A DNA stretch of 64,000 bases from Bacteroidales bacterium (GCA_018400955.1 JAGYLH010000006.1:1-64000), one strand, 5' to 3'; shown: positions 38,550-48,729, numbered from the stretch's first letter. Numbers and translations are program-made. The notes: generated by a model not told the origin, from the letters alone.

Positions 38550-40090
38550 AAGACGCGTTTCAGTTGAAAGACTGTTCGTTTCTGTTTTCTGTAGTTAGGC
38601 TCATCCCTCCTATCCTAAGCATAGATTTGAGCCCCTTTGAATGACCGGAAGCAGTTTGAGATTTTCTGTTTGACTTTTACAGGCCTGATATCCCTTTCTG
38701 CAAGGTTGTTTGTGAATGGGACTTCTTCGTTAAAAGCAAAGGCAAGCACTGCATCTTGTTCTCTGATCAGGCGCTCGACCAGGTTTCTGGCTTTTGTCCT
38801 TTTCATCCGCCCCCGTTTTCCGGGGGTTTTTATGGGCGGGGGTTCAGCCTTTAGACCGAATTGGCATATACGCTTGTACCTTGATATTATTTTTTGCCGT
38901 TGCACTGCCCTTTGCTGAAAGGGCATTTCATACATGCATTAAAAACGTTTAAACGTTTTGGCTATTTGCTTTGGCCTGTTCTATTCGGCTTGCAGTTCCT
39001 GGAGTATATGGGGGCTACCAGAATGTTTGGTGCTGACAAATTTCAAATAACTGCCCCAGCAATCATGGGGACAAGCCATCCTGTGAAGTTGTTTTATGAT
39101 TGATTTGTCGCTTGTAGTGCTTGCCTCCTCTTTTGTCATAAAAAGATAGGTGTATAGGTTTGTGGGAAGCAGTATGGAGCCACCGCAAAAGGCTGGCTAA
39201 CCCGCAAGCCTGTTTCGTCAACATGTACAACATTGTTTTGAAGTACTTTTGATTTGATTATTTGTTCACTTTCATCGAATTATTATAAGCGCTGCAAGGA
39301 TGCTGAATAAACCGATGACTCGTTTTATGGGGCAAGAGAACAAATCGCCAAACAATTGTTGTACTTTCTTGAAAGGCGGTTGTATTGTACGTTCAACAAC
39401 ACAGCCAGTGCCTTTACATTATTGCCGTATTGAACAGGGGGAATTTACGCCCACAGTAAAGCCTTTATGAAATTACAATCCGCAGTCGGGACAGGTGCCT
39501 TTGTATATCAGGTATTCGGTGACTTCTAGTTTGGGTTGTGGCAATTCGAATAACTGCCGCTTTCTGACAACTCCATTTCCTGCTCACTAAAGGAATGCCC
39601 GCATGTACAATTGGCAAACACCTTCTTTATTTGATCTAGTTTTGTGATTGGCTGGCAATATTGCCACTATGGCCAATTTATCATATGCTTTCGCTTTGGC
39701 CTGCTTGGGAAACGCCGGTTTTTCTTAGTATAGCCATCACTCGAAGGCGGTTTGCTGCTGTTTTGCTATTGCTCTCGACAGCCTGGCTTTCAGTTACTGT
39801 TTTCAGCCTTGAGAGTTGCACAATTCGTTTTCCGCCTGATCGAGGCGCAATGTGAGCTCATCAATGCGTTTTTAGTAATGCCGATATGGTGGTCTTCGTA
39901 CAAATCTATAGTTTTTGGCAAAGGTATGTGACCACATCTTGAGATGTCAAATATTTACCCATATTGTTGCAGCACAACACCAAAATGTTGATATCCATGA
40001 TTTTACAAAACAACCTTCCCGAGAATAGCATATTTGACGAATAAAAACTTACAGCAGCAAATAAGCAAAATCTCAGGGGCTTAGAATCTT
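38550..40090 (-). pseudogene. IS66 transposase, heavily frameshifted
   Basis: The C-terminal piece is unmistakable: RNLVERLIREQDAVLAFAF, then VPFTNNLAERDIRPVKVKQK and NCFRSFKGAQIYA, the DDE-catalytic region ending with its conserved Glu. Upstream pieces in other frames follow IS66 order: an N-terminal coiled-coil segment (IDELTLRLDQAENEL), the KAKAYDKLAI and FELPQPKLEV region, a CPDCG zinc-binding motif, PFKKVQQLFGDLF, and VDETG-like sequence (broken). At least ten frame changes mean it cannot encode an active enzyme as written. Confidence 0.85.
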
Positions 40091-40102
40091 TAAAACAAGA
40101 AG

Positions 40103-40135
40103 TTGTCAACAAGCATCACGAAAAATTGTTGACAA
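40103..40135. repeat. Perfect 10-bp inverted repeat near the right edge of the IS66 remnant
   Basis: TTGTCAACAA (40103-40112) and TTGTTGACAA (40126-40135) flank a 13-base loop. It lies just before the transposase N-terminal region and about 45 bp from the next CRISPR repeat. It could be part of the element's end or a regulatory hairpin. Confidence 0.5.
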
Positions 40136-40178
40136 GGGCATAGTTTTGCATGGGAGCAGCTAAATAATTACGAACCAG

Positions 40179-43161
40179 GTTTCAATTCCACATTGGTACG
40201 ATTGAGAGAATTTAGCGGATAACACTGCATCATCCATCTGCTTCGTTTCAATTCCACATTGGTACGATTGAGAGATCTGCTCATTATTCGTCGTTTGGAG
40301 CAATGAATATGTTTCAATTCCACATTGGTACGATTGAGTTACGCATGAGTTTTCACCTGGTCATCAATGTTGTTTCAATTCCACATTGGTACGATTGAGA
40401 AGATTCATTAACTTCGTTGCTTCCATATGATATGATTTCAATTCCACATTGGTACGATTGAGAGAAGAAGTGAAGGCGCAACCGCAAGCATGCGAACTGG
40501 AGTTTCAATTCCACATTGGTACGATTGAGAGCCACTCAAACAACGAATGTAAGCTGTTATTAAATCGTTGTTTCAGATTCCATTGGTACGATTGAGCGGT
40601 TCCAACAACCCAACAAGCGACTAAATATTGAGTTTCAATTTCACATTGGTACGATTGAGAGTCCTATATAGGAGGCGATTATACATCTGCTCAAGCAAGT
40701 TTCAATTCCCACATTGGTACGATTGAGGATAATCGTTACCGAAAAGAAATTCTTTGCTAACAAGTTTCAATTCCATTAGGTACGATTGAGAGTAGAGCGT
40801 TAATTACTAAAAATGATTGCACCCCGAAGTTTCAATTCCCACATTTAATTACGATTGAGAGGTAATGTTATACCGAATGTGATATTATAGCGATGTTTGC
40901 AATTCCACATTGGTACGATTGAGGACAGGCTATCGGCTTAAAAAAAACGGCATCGAATCCTTGGTTTCAATTCCACATTGGTACGATTGAGAGCTAACCA
41001 AGTTGTATCTTTAAAGATATTCAATACCGTTTCAATTCCACATTGGTACGATTGAGAGTTTGTAACAATTCCCGTGCAAATTCTTAAAACTCTGTTTGTT
41101 TCAATTCACATTGGTACGATTGAAGGCGTCTTCTGAGTTATCTTTGCGATTCTTTATAGCATGTTTTCAATTCCACATTGGGTACACGATTGAGAGTTGC
41201 CTATGCCGGGGGTGTTGGGGTCGGACCTTGTACGTTTCAATTCCACATTGGTACGATTGAAATTTCAACAAGTATTGCATATGAATATTGTTTTTCAGTT
41301 TCAATTCCCATTGGTACGATTGAGAGTAATTTCCACCATGCCAACTTCCACCTTTTTCATCTTTAGTTTCAATTCCACATTGGTACGATTGAGAGACGGG
41401 TTCGAAAGGGTTTATAATTACCTTTTCTTTGTTTCAATTCCACCTTGGTACGATTGAGAGTTTCAGGGATTGGCGGTTTTGATTTAGCCGCCCAAGTTTC
41501 AATTCCACATTGGTACGATTGAGAGCTATCTGCGGGGCTGTAAAATAGTGAATCCTTTTTTGGTTTCAATTCCACATTGGTACGATTGAGGCTTTGTAAA
41601 ATACCGTCTTCGTTTCTTTTTTATGTTTCAATTCTTTGTTGGTACGATTGAAGGATGATGTCAAGTATTCTTTCTTGGTGATTTGCATGTTCAATTCCAC
41701 ATTAATTTTGATTGAGAGTCATTCAAGTTAATAGAGTAATTTAACCAATAAGTAGATTCAATTCCACATTGAGTACGATTGAGGAGTATTAAATTAATAA
41801 CAGGTTCCTTTTTTTGTTTCACGTTCAATTCCACATTGGTGCGATTGAGAGTTAGCAAACAATCAATTTATAGTGCAAACTAACAAGTTTCAATTCCACA
41901 TTTAATTTTGATTGAGAGAAATACTTTAAAATGATTCATGTTAATTATTTTGTGTTTCCAATTCACATTAGTACGATTGAGCAAAACAGCAAACAATAAT
42001 GACCTTAATTTCTCGTTCCAATTCCACATTGGTACATTGAGAGGCTACCTTTAAAAGAACGCACAGTCATTTCTTCTGTTTCAATTCCACATTGGTACGA
42101 TTGAGAGAATATGTAATGATGAATAATAAATATACCTGACAATAGTTTCAATTCCCATTGGTACGGTTGAGAGTTGTCGTTAGGTTGCATTACACCAACT
42201 GACTTTGTGGTTTCAATTCCACATTGGTACGATTGAGTTTTGAATTTCCTTGCCATAGCTTTAAATATTTGTGTTTCAAATTCCACATTGGTACGATTGA
42301 GAAGGGCTTTTGCTGTTAGCTTTTTCTTTTCCTTTTCAAGTTTCAATTCCACATTGGCACGATTGAGAGTGTTCTGTTTTGGTATGCAAAAATCCTTGTA
42401 CAGTTTCAATTCCACATTGGTACGATTGAGAGAGTAGGTTTGTTCGGATACAGGATCCAACCAACACATGTTTCAATTCCACATTGGTACGATTGAGAGT
42501 TGTTGCCTCTTGTTTTATATTACTTACATTTTGTGTTTCAATTTCACATTGGTACGATTGAGAGCCGGGAATAAGTTTAAGAAATTAGTAGTACATTTTG
42601 AGTTCAGTTTCCACATTAGTACGATTGAGGATTGCACAGTTCCTTACCGCTGTCATAAGTTCATTCTGTTTCAATTCCACATTGGTACGATTGAGAGGAA
42701 GGAAGATGTAAATTTAAGGCTATCGGTCAGAAGTTTCAATTCCACATTGGTACGATTGAGAGCGCAAAAAGAGAATTTGACCTATTAAATTAATAACGTT
42801 TCAATTCCACATTAATTTACGATTGAGGTGTATTCTTGAAGGATTTTAGCCACACCGTTAAGCTTTGTTTCAATTCCACATTGGTACGATTGAAGTACAA
42901 CACTAAAGCATCTTGCCGCGTGTGTTCCTGCGTTTCAATTCCACATTGGTACGATTGAGGAAGTATAACTGCATGAACAAAATAGACTGTCTTTAAAATA
43001 TTTCCAATTCACATTGGTACGATTGAGAGCTATTAAATTAATAACAGGTTCCTTTTTTGTTTCACGTTTCAATTCCACATTGGTACGATTGAGAGTATTG
43101 TGCAATATGATATTTTCAAGATTATGTTAAGAGGTTTCAATTCCACATTGGTACGATTGAG
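40179..43161 (-). CRISPR. CRISPR array, leader-proximal block (46 repeats)
   Basis: I count 46 copies of the same 30-bp repeat with spacers of about 33-40 bp. The handle orientation (ATTGAAAC on the minus strand) puts the newest spacers at the right end, beside the cas genes. Across both blocks about 30 of 65 repeats keep an exact core; many others differ by one inserted or missing base. Four repeats (40829, 41689, 41887, 42798) share the same alternative centre, with TTAATT or TTTAATT in place of TTGGT. The spacers at 41787-41822 and 43030-43065 are the same apart from homopolymer length, and that at 42763-42797 overlaps them by 16 nt. Confidence 0.97.
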
Positions 43162-43570
43162 CATAAATTGATGCCTTCAATGGAGATATGAAGTATGTTG
43201 TACTTCAGTGCACAACCCACATTGTGGGCTGGGTGCTAAGACATAACCTATAATGGCTTTTTGCAAAGAAAATGGCCAGGAAATAATTGGTAAAATATTG
43301 AGAGGAAAGCAACGGGTTGCCACTAACAGCAATGGCAAAAGAAGAGCAATACGTCGTGAACAGTTTGTTTATAAGGTGAATAAGATAAGCCAGACAATGG
43401 AGTGCCCGGGCTGCCTAGTAAACCTGTTGCTTTAATTGATTTTCAAATCAAAAGCCATTATCAATTCTATCAGCTTTGTTCTGCTTTGTCTGGCGAGGCA
43501 TCGGCGCTTTCTTTTTGTAAGTATATAAGCAGCGGCAGGACGTTACAAATGTATCAACACCAACAGTTCC
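43162..43570 (-). promoter_or_regulatory. CRISPR leader region between cas7 and the first repeat
   Basis: With the array read right to left, this 400-bp gap is the leader. It contains a perfect 13-bp palindrome, CCCACATTGTGGG (43218-43230), whose centre resembles the repeat core CCACATTGG. No gene is convincing: a 60-codon plus-strand frame at 43253-43435 runs against the array and resembles no family. I found no clear -7 element. Confidence 0.5.
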
Positions 43571-44467
43571 TCACTCAATAATCGGTATTGCTTTGTTTTC
43601 TTCTTCGCCGCTTAGTTTTGCGCGTATGCTGCCGGCAATTTTATTCGCGTTTTCACTAATACAGAAACAGCCCAAAGTTTCATTAAGCTGAAAGTGCGGG
43701 ATGGGTCGGATGTTATGAGCTGAGTATGTAATTGCGTTATTAGCGCAGGGTCTTTCTCTCTTTCCTTGGCTTTGAAGTAGCAAACATTTACTTAAAAACA
43801 TTTTCTGATTCCCACCATCCCTTATCACGAAGCAGTTTTCTGTTTCTTCCAGTTATTTCAGGCTCAAATTATTAGTGTAACGCAGAATAAACGTCGCAAA
43901 TCAATCATACATGTCTTGAATAAACAAACCAGTTTGCACGTCGTTGGTCAGGTATCCATTTTCGGCTGATACTACGGTCTTTACCAGCAAGAAGCTCAGC
44001 AATCTGTTCTTCAGTAAATTATTTCCTTGCTCATCTCTTACTATTACCAGATTATTTGACCTGTCGCTTCTGTCAAAAGATGCGTTTCCTTGTGTTGAAG
44101 GCAAAGGTGCAAACCGCGCGGATATTGATAGTGGACTGCGACGTTTTATGGTTCTTTCAGCACCGCCTTTAGCAGCCTTCATCCAACCGCCAAAAAGCTG
44201 ATCAGCATAAGCCGGATTGCAATTAGCGAAAACTTCACCTTCACCCAGTTCGCCTTTTTTGTTCACATCAAAAACAAAGGTGGTTGGGGCTGGCACCTCG
44301 TTTAATACTGATGTTAAGCGATCAATCAATGACCGTTTTACCTGCTGACCACTTGAATAAGGGACATACTTGTTAAATTGCGGGTCATAATATCTTTTTT
44401 GACCGTCTTCAACAGCAAAAACTGTATGTTCTGCTCTTTTTAATGTTCTAACATAAATTGTATTCAT
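43571..44467 (-). pseudogene. cas7: cas7 (DevR/Csa2-like backbone subunit), frameshifted
   Basis: The start is MNTIYVRTLKRAEHTVFAVE (ATG at 44467, 19 bp after cas8), with the typical SSGQQVKRSLIDRL motif, then FANCNPAYADQLFGGW and a NASFDRSDRSNN segment. The frame breaks near 44100, 44020 and 43910, but pieces downstream still fit Cas7: ENGYLTNDVQTGLFIQDMY, FVIRDGGNQKMF, NANKIAGSIRAKLS and the end KAIPIIE with TGA at 43571. Cas7 forms the crRNA-binding filament of Cascade, several copies per complex. If the breaks are real, interference is lost; if they are sequencing errors, the system may be intact. Confidence 0.85.
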
Positions 44468-44486
44468 TTTACTAAAATTTAATTGG

Positions 44487-45890
44487 TTATGAAATTCTTG
44501 TTTGGTAGGCATAATCGAACTTTAAAAGCACCACGAAATACCCGAAATCTTCGTTGGTCATTTCATGAATTCGATCCCGTAAATCTTTGAAATCGGACAA
44601 CCTTTGTTCTTCAACTTCCGAAATTATTTCAGTTAATGCTTCCAAAAACCCTTTTTTTGTTTTGGATGCAAAAAGTTGATTCTCTACAATATTTGCACGC
44701 TTTTTTGAGCCTTTTTTATCGGCTGCTCTATACTCGTATATTGCTTTGGCAATTTCCTGAGTATAATCGGATATCTGTTCTTTGTTTTTTGTAATCATAG
44801 CTAATAACCAGGTTTTATAAATTCTAAATGGAATAATTTTATTTTCGTAATCTTTCTTTTCGGCTTCCTGCACAATAGTTGCATACTCAACATCTGATTG
44901 TCCATTTTTGCGAGCAATTATTGATTTGCTCAGGTTGGGCATTTTATCTTTATCAAAATACTTTCGCAATCCTTCTGGCTCTAATGCTTGTATGCCTATT
45001 GCGCCCAATTCGCATGCGCGTTTAAGGTGTATGCCGTACATTGATTCATAATAGCTTGCGTCTTTTATTGCTACACTATCACCGAAGAGTATTCTATAAA
45101 AACCAATCAGTTTTTGAGCATGTTGAAATTTAAAAGGAAAGAAGCCTAAAGTCTTGTTTGTTTGACCAAAACTAAAGACATAGCCTGTAAATGAATTTTC
45201 AGGAAATTGCTTGGATAGATTGAAAAAAAGCTTGCTCCATTTAACTGTTTCAATTACAGTTTCAGCATTACTTAGTTTAAAAAAACCATGTCGGTCGAGT
45301 GAAGCATAATCAAAAAACTGACGAAATTCTTTACTGAATGAATAACTCAACCACTGCCCATTCCAACTTGTGATCTTATTTCCTGCCAATCTGTCTAAGG
45401 TAGGATTATTTAAGAATTGACGATATACTTTCCAGCCTTCATAAGTTTTCAGTAAAATATCGGGCTTATCAAATAGAATTGCATAGCCACCAGAAACACC
45501 AATACTCAATCCACTTCCAATCCAGGAATAGTAAATATCTTCATTGCTATGGTTTATCATCAGGTCAGTTACCAATCCTGAGGTTGTAGCAAATTCTTTT
45601 GACTCTGATGCAGGAAAGCCAATGGCGATACTTGCGTCAATTTCACCGGTGGCTATTTTCTCATGAAGGTTATCTAATTTCTCAATTCTTTCTTGGTTAT
45701 TCAACAAATGTGGCTTCTGTCCCTTTTTCATTTGCACAAATGGAGAATTCGTAGGCCATTGCAAATATTTTGGATGATTAAAAAACAGCTCAAAATATTC
45801 CTGCTCAAAGAACTCTTTGGCCGTCAGCTCTTTTTCATATTTTTGATTGTAAGCGCGGAGAAATGTTCTCCCAATATTTACTGTTATCAT
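44487..45890 (-). CDS. cas8: Type I Cas8 large subunit (Cas8b/Csx8-like)
   Basis: This 467-residue intact protein opens MITVNIGRTFLRAYNQKY with KELTAKEFFEQEYFELFF, and includes FQHAQKLIGFYRILFGDS and a helical C-terminal bundle (EIISEVEEQRLSDFKDLRDRI). Size, position between cas3 and cas7 and overall character fit the divergent large subunits of type I-B-like systems in Bacteroidota, which recognise the PAM and recruit Cas3. The exact subfamily is uncertain: it does not start like Cst1. It is A+T-rich compared with the proximal genes of the locus. It begins 12 bp after the cas3 stop. Confidence 0.8.
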   Translation of the reverse strand: MITVNIGRTFLRAYNQKYEKELTAKEFFEQEYFELFFNHPKYLQWPTNSPFVQMKKGQKPHLLNNQERIEKLDNLHEKIATGEIDASIAIGFPASESKEFATTSGLVTDLMINHSNEDIYYSWIGSGLSIGVSGGYAILFDKPDILLKTYEGWKVYRQFLNNPTLDRLAGNKITSWNGQWLSYSFSKEFRQFFDYASLDRHGFFKLSNAETVIETVKWSKLFFNLSKQFPENSFTGYVFSFGQTNKTLGFFPFKFQHAQKLIGFYRILFGDSVAIKDASYYESMYGIHLKRACELGAIGIQALEPEGLRKYFDKDKMPNLSKSIIARKNGQSDVEYATIVQEAEKKDYENKIIPFRIYKTWLLAMITKNKEQISDYTQEIAKAIYEYRAADKKGSKKRANIVENQLFASKTKKGFLEALTEIISEVEEQRLSDFKDLRDRIHEMTNEDFGYFVVLLKFDYAYQTRIS

Positions 45891-45902
45891 AGGCCTGATT
45901 GT

Positions 45903-48059
45903 TTATAATAGTTCATAACTTGATTTTGCTTTTTCGATATCAAAACCATAATCTGAATTGTACGAATGCTCCGGAACTATATATGGCTTATTTCCATATT
46001 CTGATTGCGCGAACTTTTTTACTGACCAGTACCTGGCCGGGATTTCCATCATCATACGCTCCTCGAAAGTGGCATTTTCATAGTTTTCGACATAATCATC
46101 TGTTATGCAACTTACGCTGTCGATTTCGAGCAATTCCAGTAAATATGATTTTGGACGATGCGTCAGAAAGTCGATAACCATTGAACCGTCTTTTTTAAAA
46201 ATGGAATGTGTTTCAATGTCCATTACATCAACTTCAGGGAAAACAGCATCAATTTTCTCCTGCAAGTCTTTTTCATTTAATACATCATCATTGGGTAAAA
46301 TATTGAAACTGGCCTTCAATATATCCAAATCATATGGCAATGCCACTTTTTTGTCGTCCGGTGGTGGAATAATATAAATGGGCTTGTATTTGCCTATTGT
46401 TTCATTCGTCCGTTTACGATTAACACGCCCAAATCGCTGAATCATTGAATCCAATGGTGCTGTTTCGGTTATCATGAGATCGAAACTAATATCCAGGCTC
46501 ACTTCTACTACTTGTGTTGATACAACCAGACATGCATTTTCAGAAGTGTTAAAAGCTCCTGTTGGGTTTCCAAGTTTATCCAATCCAATAAGTTGAATTT
46601 CTTTCTCATTCCTATCCCCACGTTTGAAACGGCTATGAAGCAACAAGCTTGGCAGGTCAGGAAATTTATTTTTATAGAATTCAAATCGTTCCTGAGCTGA
46701 TTTTACCCGGTTACAAACGATAAGTATTTTTTGATCAGCACGAATTGCTTCTTCGATAACATTTTCAGCATTTTCCCAGTTAACTAATTTATGTATGGTA
46801 TGCCTGTTGAATGTTTCCAATATCGATTTTGGTAAACTTACCTCATACACATTTTTCTTGCCGAGAATTTGGACAATTCTGTTATATAAATCTGTTGGCA
46901 TTGTAGCAGTTCCAATGTGTAAGTTGCAGCCCAACCGATTGAGAACCTCAACCATTTTAATCACAATTGCTCGTGATATTTCGGTGTAGGTATGAATTTC
47001 ATCAAGAATTACATCGTTGCCTTTCAAATCAAGAATCGTAGATTCAAAAGCACGGGTTCCAAATAATATACCGGCAATTTGATGTGGTGTCAATATTTTG
47101 ATGGAGGAACCAATCAACCCTTGTAACATTTGTTCCTCAATATCTTTTCCTCTGGTTGCGATACTTGAGGCAGAATGTAAAATTCGTATGTCAAGATTCT
47201 GGTTTGTATCCATCAAATCATTTGATACACGTTTATACATAGCATTAATTGAAGCTTGAAACGGGAGCGTGTAAAACACTCGTTTTTTGCAACGGCGGAA
47301 TAAAAAATCAGTTTTTCCTGCGCCGGTGCTCGCAACAACAAGCGTATGTTTTTTCTCAGAATCAGCATTCATCAGCGAAAGTGGATACAGCTCATGTTGC
47401 CGGTTGAAAAAACTTAGATCAGCTACTTTGAAGGCTTTATTTAGCTGATTAGCTGTTTCTTCAATCATCGCAGAAGCAAAATGATCGGCTGCCATCATTA
47501 ACCCTTTCCACTCAGAGTATCCTTGCCTTATGATATTATTCTGAGCATAATTTACAGCTATATAGTAATTTGCCTCAGCTTCTTGTAAAGATATTTCATG
47601 AACTGTTATCCCAAATTCCTCAAGAATTGTCAGTGCATCTTTTGACCAATAATCCCAATCGGTATTATGAATTGCAAACACATCATCTATATTTTCCTCC
47701 AAATCCAGAAGGCCTTTTCTTCTCGAATCATTCTCAACAGATTTATGATGTGCTACCACCATTTCAATCAATTGTGGATGAATTTCAAAATCAAATAGAG
47801 ATAAAAAAAACAGAGAGGCCAATTCATGCCTGAACGTTTTATCGCTTTCTTTCCTTCTGTATGCTGGATTCAAACGTTGTTGAAAAACTGGGCTGGCCTT
47901 TCCAATATCGTGCAAAATCGCACCAAGCCTGGCGATTTTCCTATCAAAACCCAATGAATCTGCTACTTTTTCAGCAGCCATTACTGCATGCTGTAAATGG
48001 GTGTGCAAGGGTGTAAAATCAGGCTTGCCTTTTGCTTTTATATGTTCACAAACTACCAT
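45903..48059 (-). CDS. cas3: Cas3 HD nuclease-helicase
   Basis: This 718-residue protein has an N-terminal HD nuclease domain (HTHLQHAVMAAEK, GAILHDIGKASPVFQQRL, and HELASLFFLS, VVAHHKSV) followed by a superfamily 2 helicase: Walker A ASTGAGKTDF, DEIH box in VILDEIHTYTE, motif III IGTATMPTDL, motif VI QRFGRVNRKR. It unwinds and degrades target DNA after Cascade binding. The ATG abuts the cas5 stop codon with no gap, so translation is probably coupled. No frameshift is seen. Confidence 0.95.
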   Translation of the reverse strand: MVVCEHIKAKGKPDFTPLHTHLQHAVMAAEKVADSLGFDRKIARLGAILHDIGKASPVFQQRLNPAYRRKESDKTFRHELASLFFLSLFDFEIHPQLIEMVVAHHKSVENDSRRKGLLDLEENIDDVFAIHNTDWDYWSKDALTILEEFGITVHEISLQEAEANYYIAVNYAQNNIIRQGYSEWKGLMMAADHFASAMIEETANQLNKAFKVADLSFFNRQHELYPLSLMNADSEKKHTLVVASTGAGKTDFLFRRCKKRVFYTLPFQASINAMYKRVSNDLMDTNQNLDIRILHSASSIATRGKDIEEQMLQGLIGSSIKILTPHQIAGILFGTRAFESTILDLKGNDVILDEIHTYTEISRAIVIKMVEVLNRLGCNLHIGTATMPTDLYNRIVQILGKKNVYEVSLPKSILETFNRHTIHKLVNWENAENVIEEAIRADQKILIVCNRVKSAQERFEFYKNKFPDLPSLLLHSRFKRGDRNEKEIQLIGLDKLGNPTGAFNTSENACLVVSTQVVEVSLDISFDLMITETAPLDSMIQRFGRVNRKRTNETIGKYKPIYIIPPPDDKKVALPYDLDILKASFNILPNDDVLNEKDLQEKIDAVFPEVDVMDIETHSIFKKDGSMVIDFLTHRPKSYLLELLEIDSVSCITDDYVENYENATFEERMMMEIPARYWSVKKFAQSEYGNKPYIVPEHSYNSDYGFDIEKAKSSYELL

Positions 48060-48653
48060 CTAATAAAAAGTTTTTACCGGGTTTCCAACTGTTCTTAACC
48101 AACCAAACATTGGTTGATTATTATTCATACGATTATATCCCACCAAAAACGAATGTTCATTTTCCTCGAAAACAAGTTCAAATCCACTGAACAGTTCCTC
48201 ATCCTCTTTAAATTGCAAGTCATCAACTTCCATGATTTCCGCAAAAGGATACAGAATGTCTTCATTTCGGGCCAGGCAAATATGCTGTCTAGAAGCTATT
48301 TCTGCATCCTCAATAGTTTCAAATGCAAGAAATAAGATGGGGTTTACTAAAACACCTCGTCTTAATATTGAGAAAGGTCGTGAATATTCTTTTTTTCCTC
48401 CTTGACCTTTTATGTTCCACCCTCGAGGTTGAGTTTGTTCCTGCTGTTGCGCAATTTGAGAATAAGTTAACCGATGGCCTTTAATTTTATAAATCCCCCA
48501 TTCTTTATTCAGGAGTTCGGGGAAAAGTTTCCGTTCCAATCCCCCAATAATTGAAGGCGTTAAAAATTGTTGGCTGTAAACTTCTTCATCTCTCACTGCG
48601 GTCCATGGTTTTATAAACCCGAAAGGACCTGAATATTTTATGACGTATAACAT
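48060..48653 (-). CDS. cas5: Cas5 subunit
   Basis: This 197-residue protein opens MLYVIKYSGPFGFIKPWTAV with the ferredoxin-like first strand of Cas5, followed by SQQFLTPSIIGGLERKLF, and later SRPFSILRRGVLVNP and FETIEDAEIASRQ. Cas5 caps the 5' handle of the crRNA in Cascade. In type I-B it has no endonuclease role, which belongs to Cas6. It lies directly upstream of cas3. The upstream neighbour is a RAYT transposase rather than a cas gene, with a REP palindrome in the gap. Confidence 0.85.
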   Translation of the reverse strand: MLYVIKYSGPFGFIKPWTAVRDEEVYSQQFLTPSIIGGLERKLFPELLNKEWGIYKIKGHRLTYSQIAQQQEQTQPRGWNIKGQGGKKEYSRPFSILRRGVLVNPILFLAFETIEDAEIASRQHICLARNEDILYPFAEIMEVDDLQFKEDEELFSGFELVFEENEHSFLVGYNRMNNNQPMFGWLRTVGNPVKTFY

Positions 48654-48688
48654 AGTTGAATTAATTTATTTTAATGTTCGTTGTTTAT

Positions 48689-48721
48689 AGACCTGACAGG
48701 TTTTTGAAACCTGTCAGGTCT
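48689..48721. repeat. REP palindrome between the RAYT gene and cas5
   Basis: AGACCTGACAGGTTT (48689-48703) and AAACCTGTCAGGTCT (48707-48721) are perfect complements around a 3-base loop. The arms match the palindrome inside the RAYT gene. It is 8 bp from the RAYT stop. There is no T-run on either strand, so it is a REP unit rather than a classic terminator, though it may still protect or pause transcripts of the cas operon. Confidence 0.8.
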
Positions 48722-48729
48722 GAAAAAAA

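Larger units (their letters stand above)
38467..40178 (-). mobile_element. Decayed IS66-family insertion inside the CRISPR array
   Basis: About 1.7 kb without CRISPR repeats separates two blocks of the same array. It contains an IS66-type transposase in pieces on the minus strand. I could not find clean terminal inverted repeats or the 8-bp target duplication expected for IS66, so the exact ends are uncertain. It interrupts the array between repeat 19 and repeat 20, counting from the left, so the distal block is cut off from the leader unless transcripts read through. Confidence 0.8.

Noticed and set aside
38467-40178. Target-site duplication and terminal repeats of the IS66 element
   Set aside because: No convincing 8-bp duplication or matched ends could be found by eye. 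The inverted repeat at 40103-40135 is local.
41197-42788. Several apparent reading frames of 60-154 codons inside the CRISPR array
   Set aside because: They are translations of the 30-bp repeat (recurring FNSTLVRLR, FQFHIGTIE or SQSYQCGIE) and not genes.
43253-43435. A 60-codon plus-strand frame in the CRISPR leader
   Set aside because: It resembles no family, opposes the array and cas direction, and lies in an indel-rich stretch.
48689-48721. REP hairpin as a transcription terminator of the RAYT gene
   Set aside because: No T-run follows on either strand, and the same palindrome occurs inside the RAYT gene.
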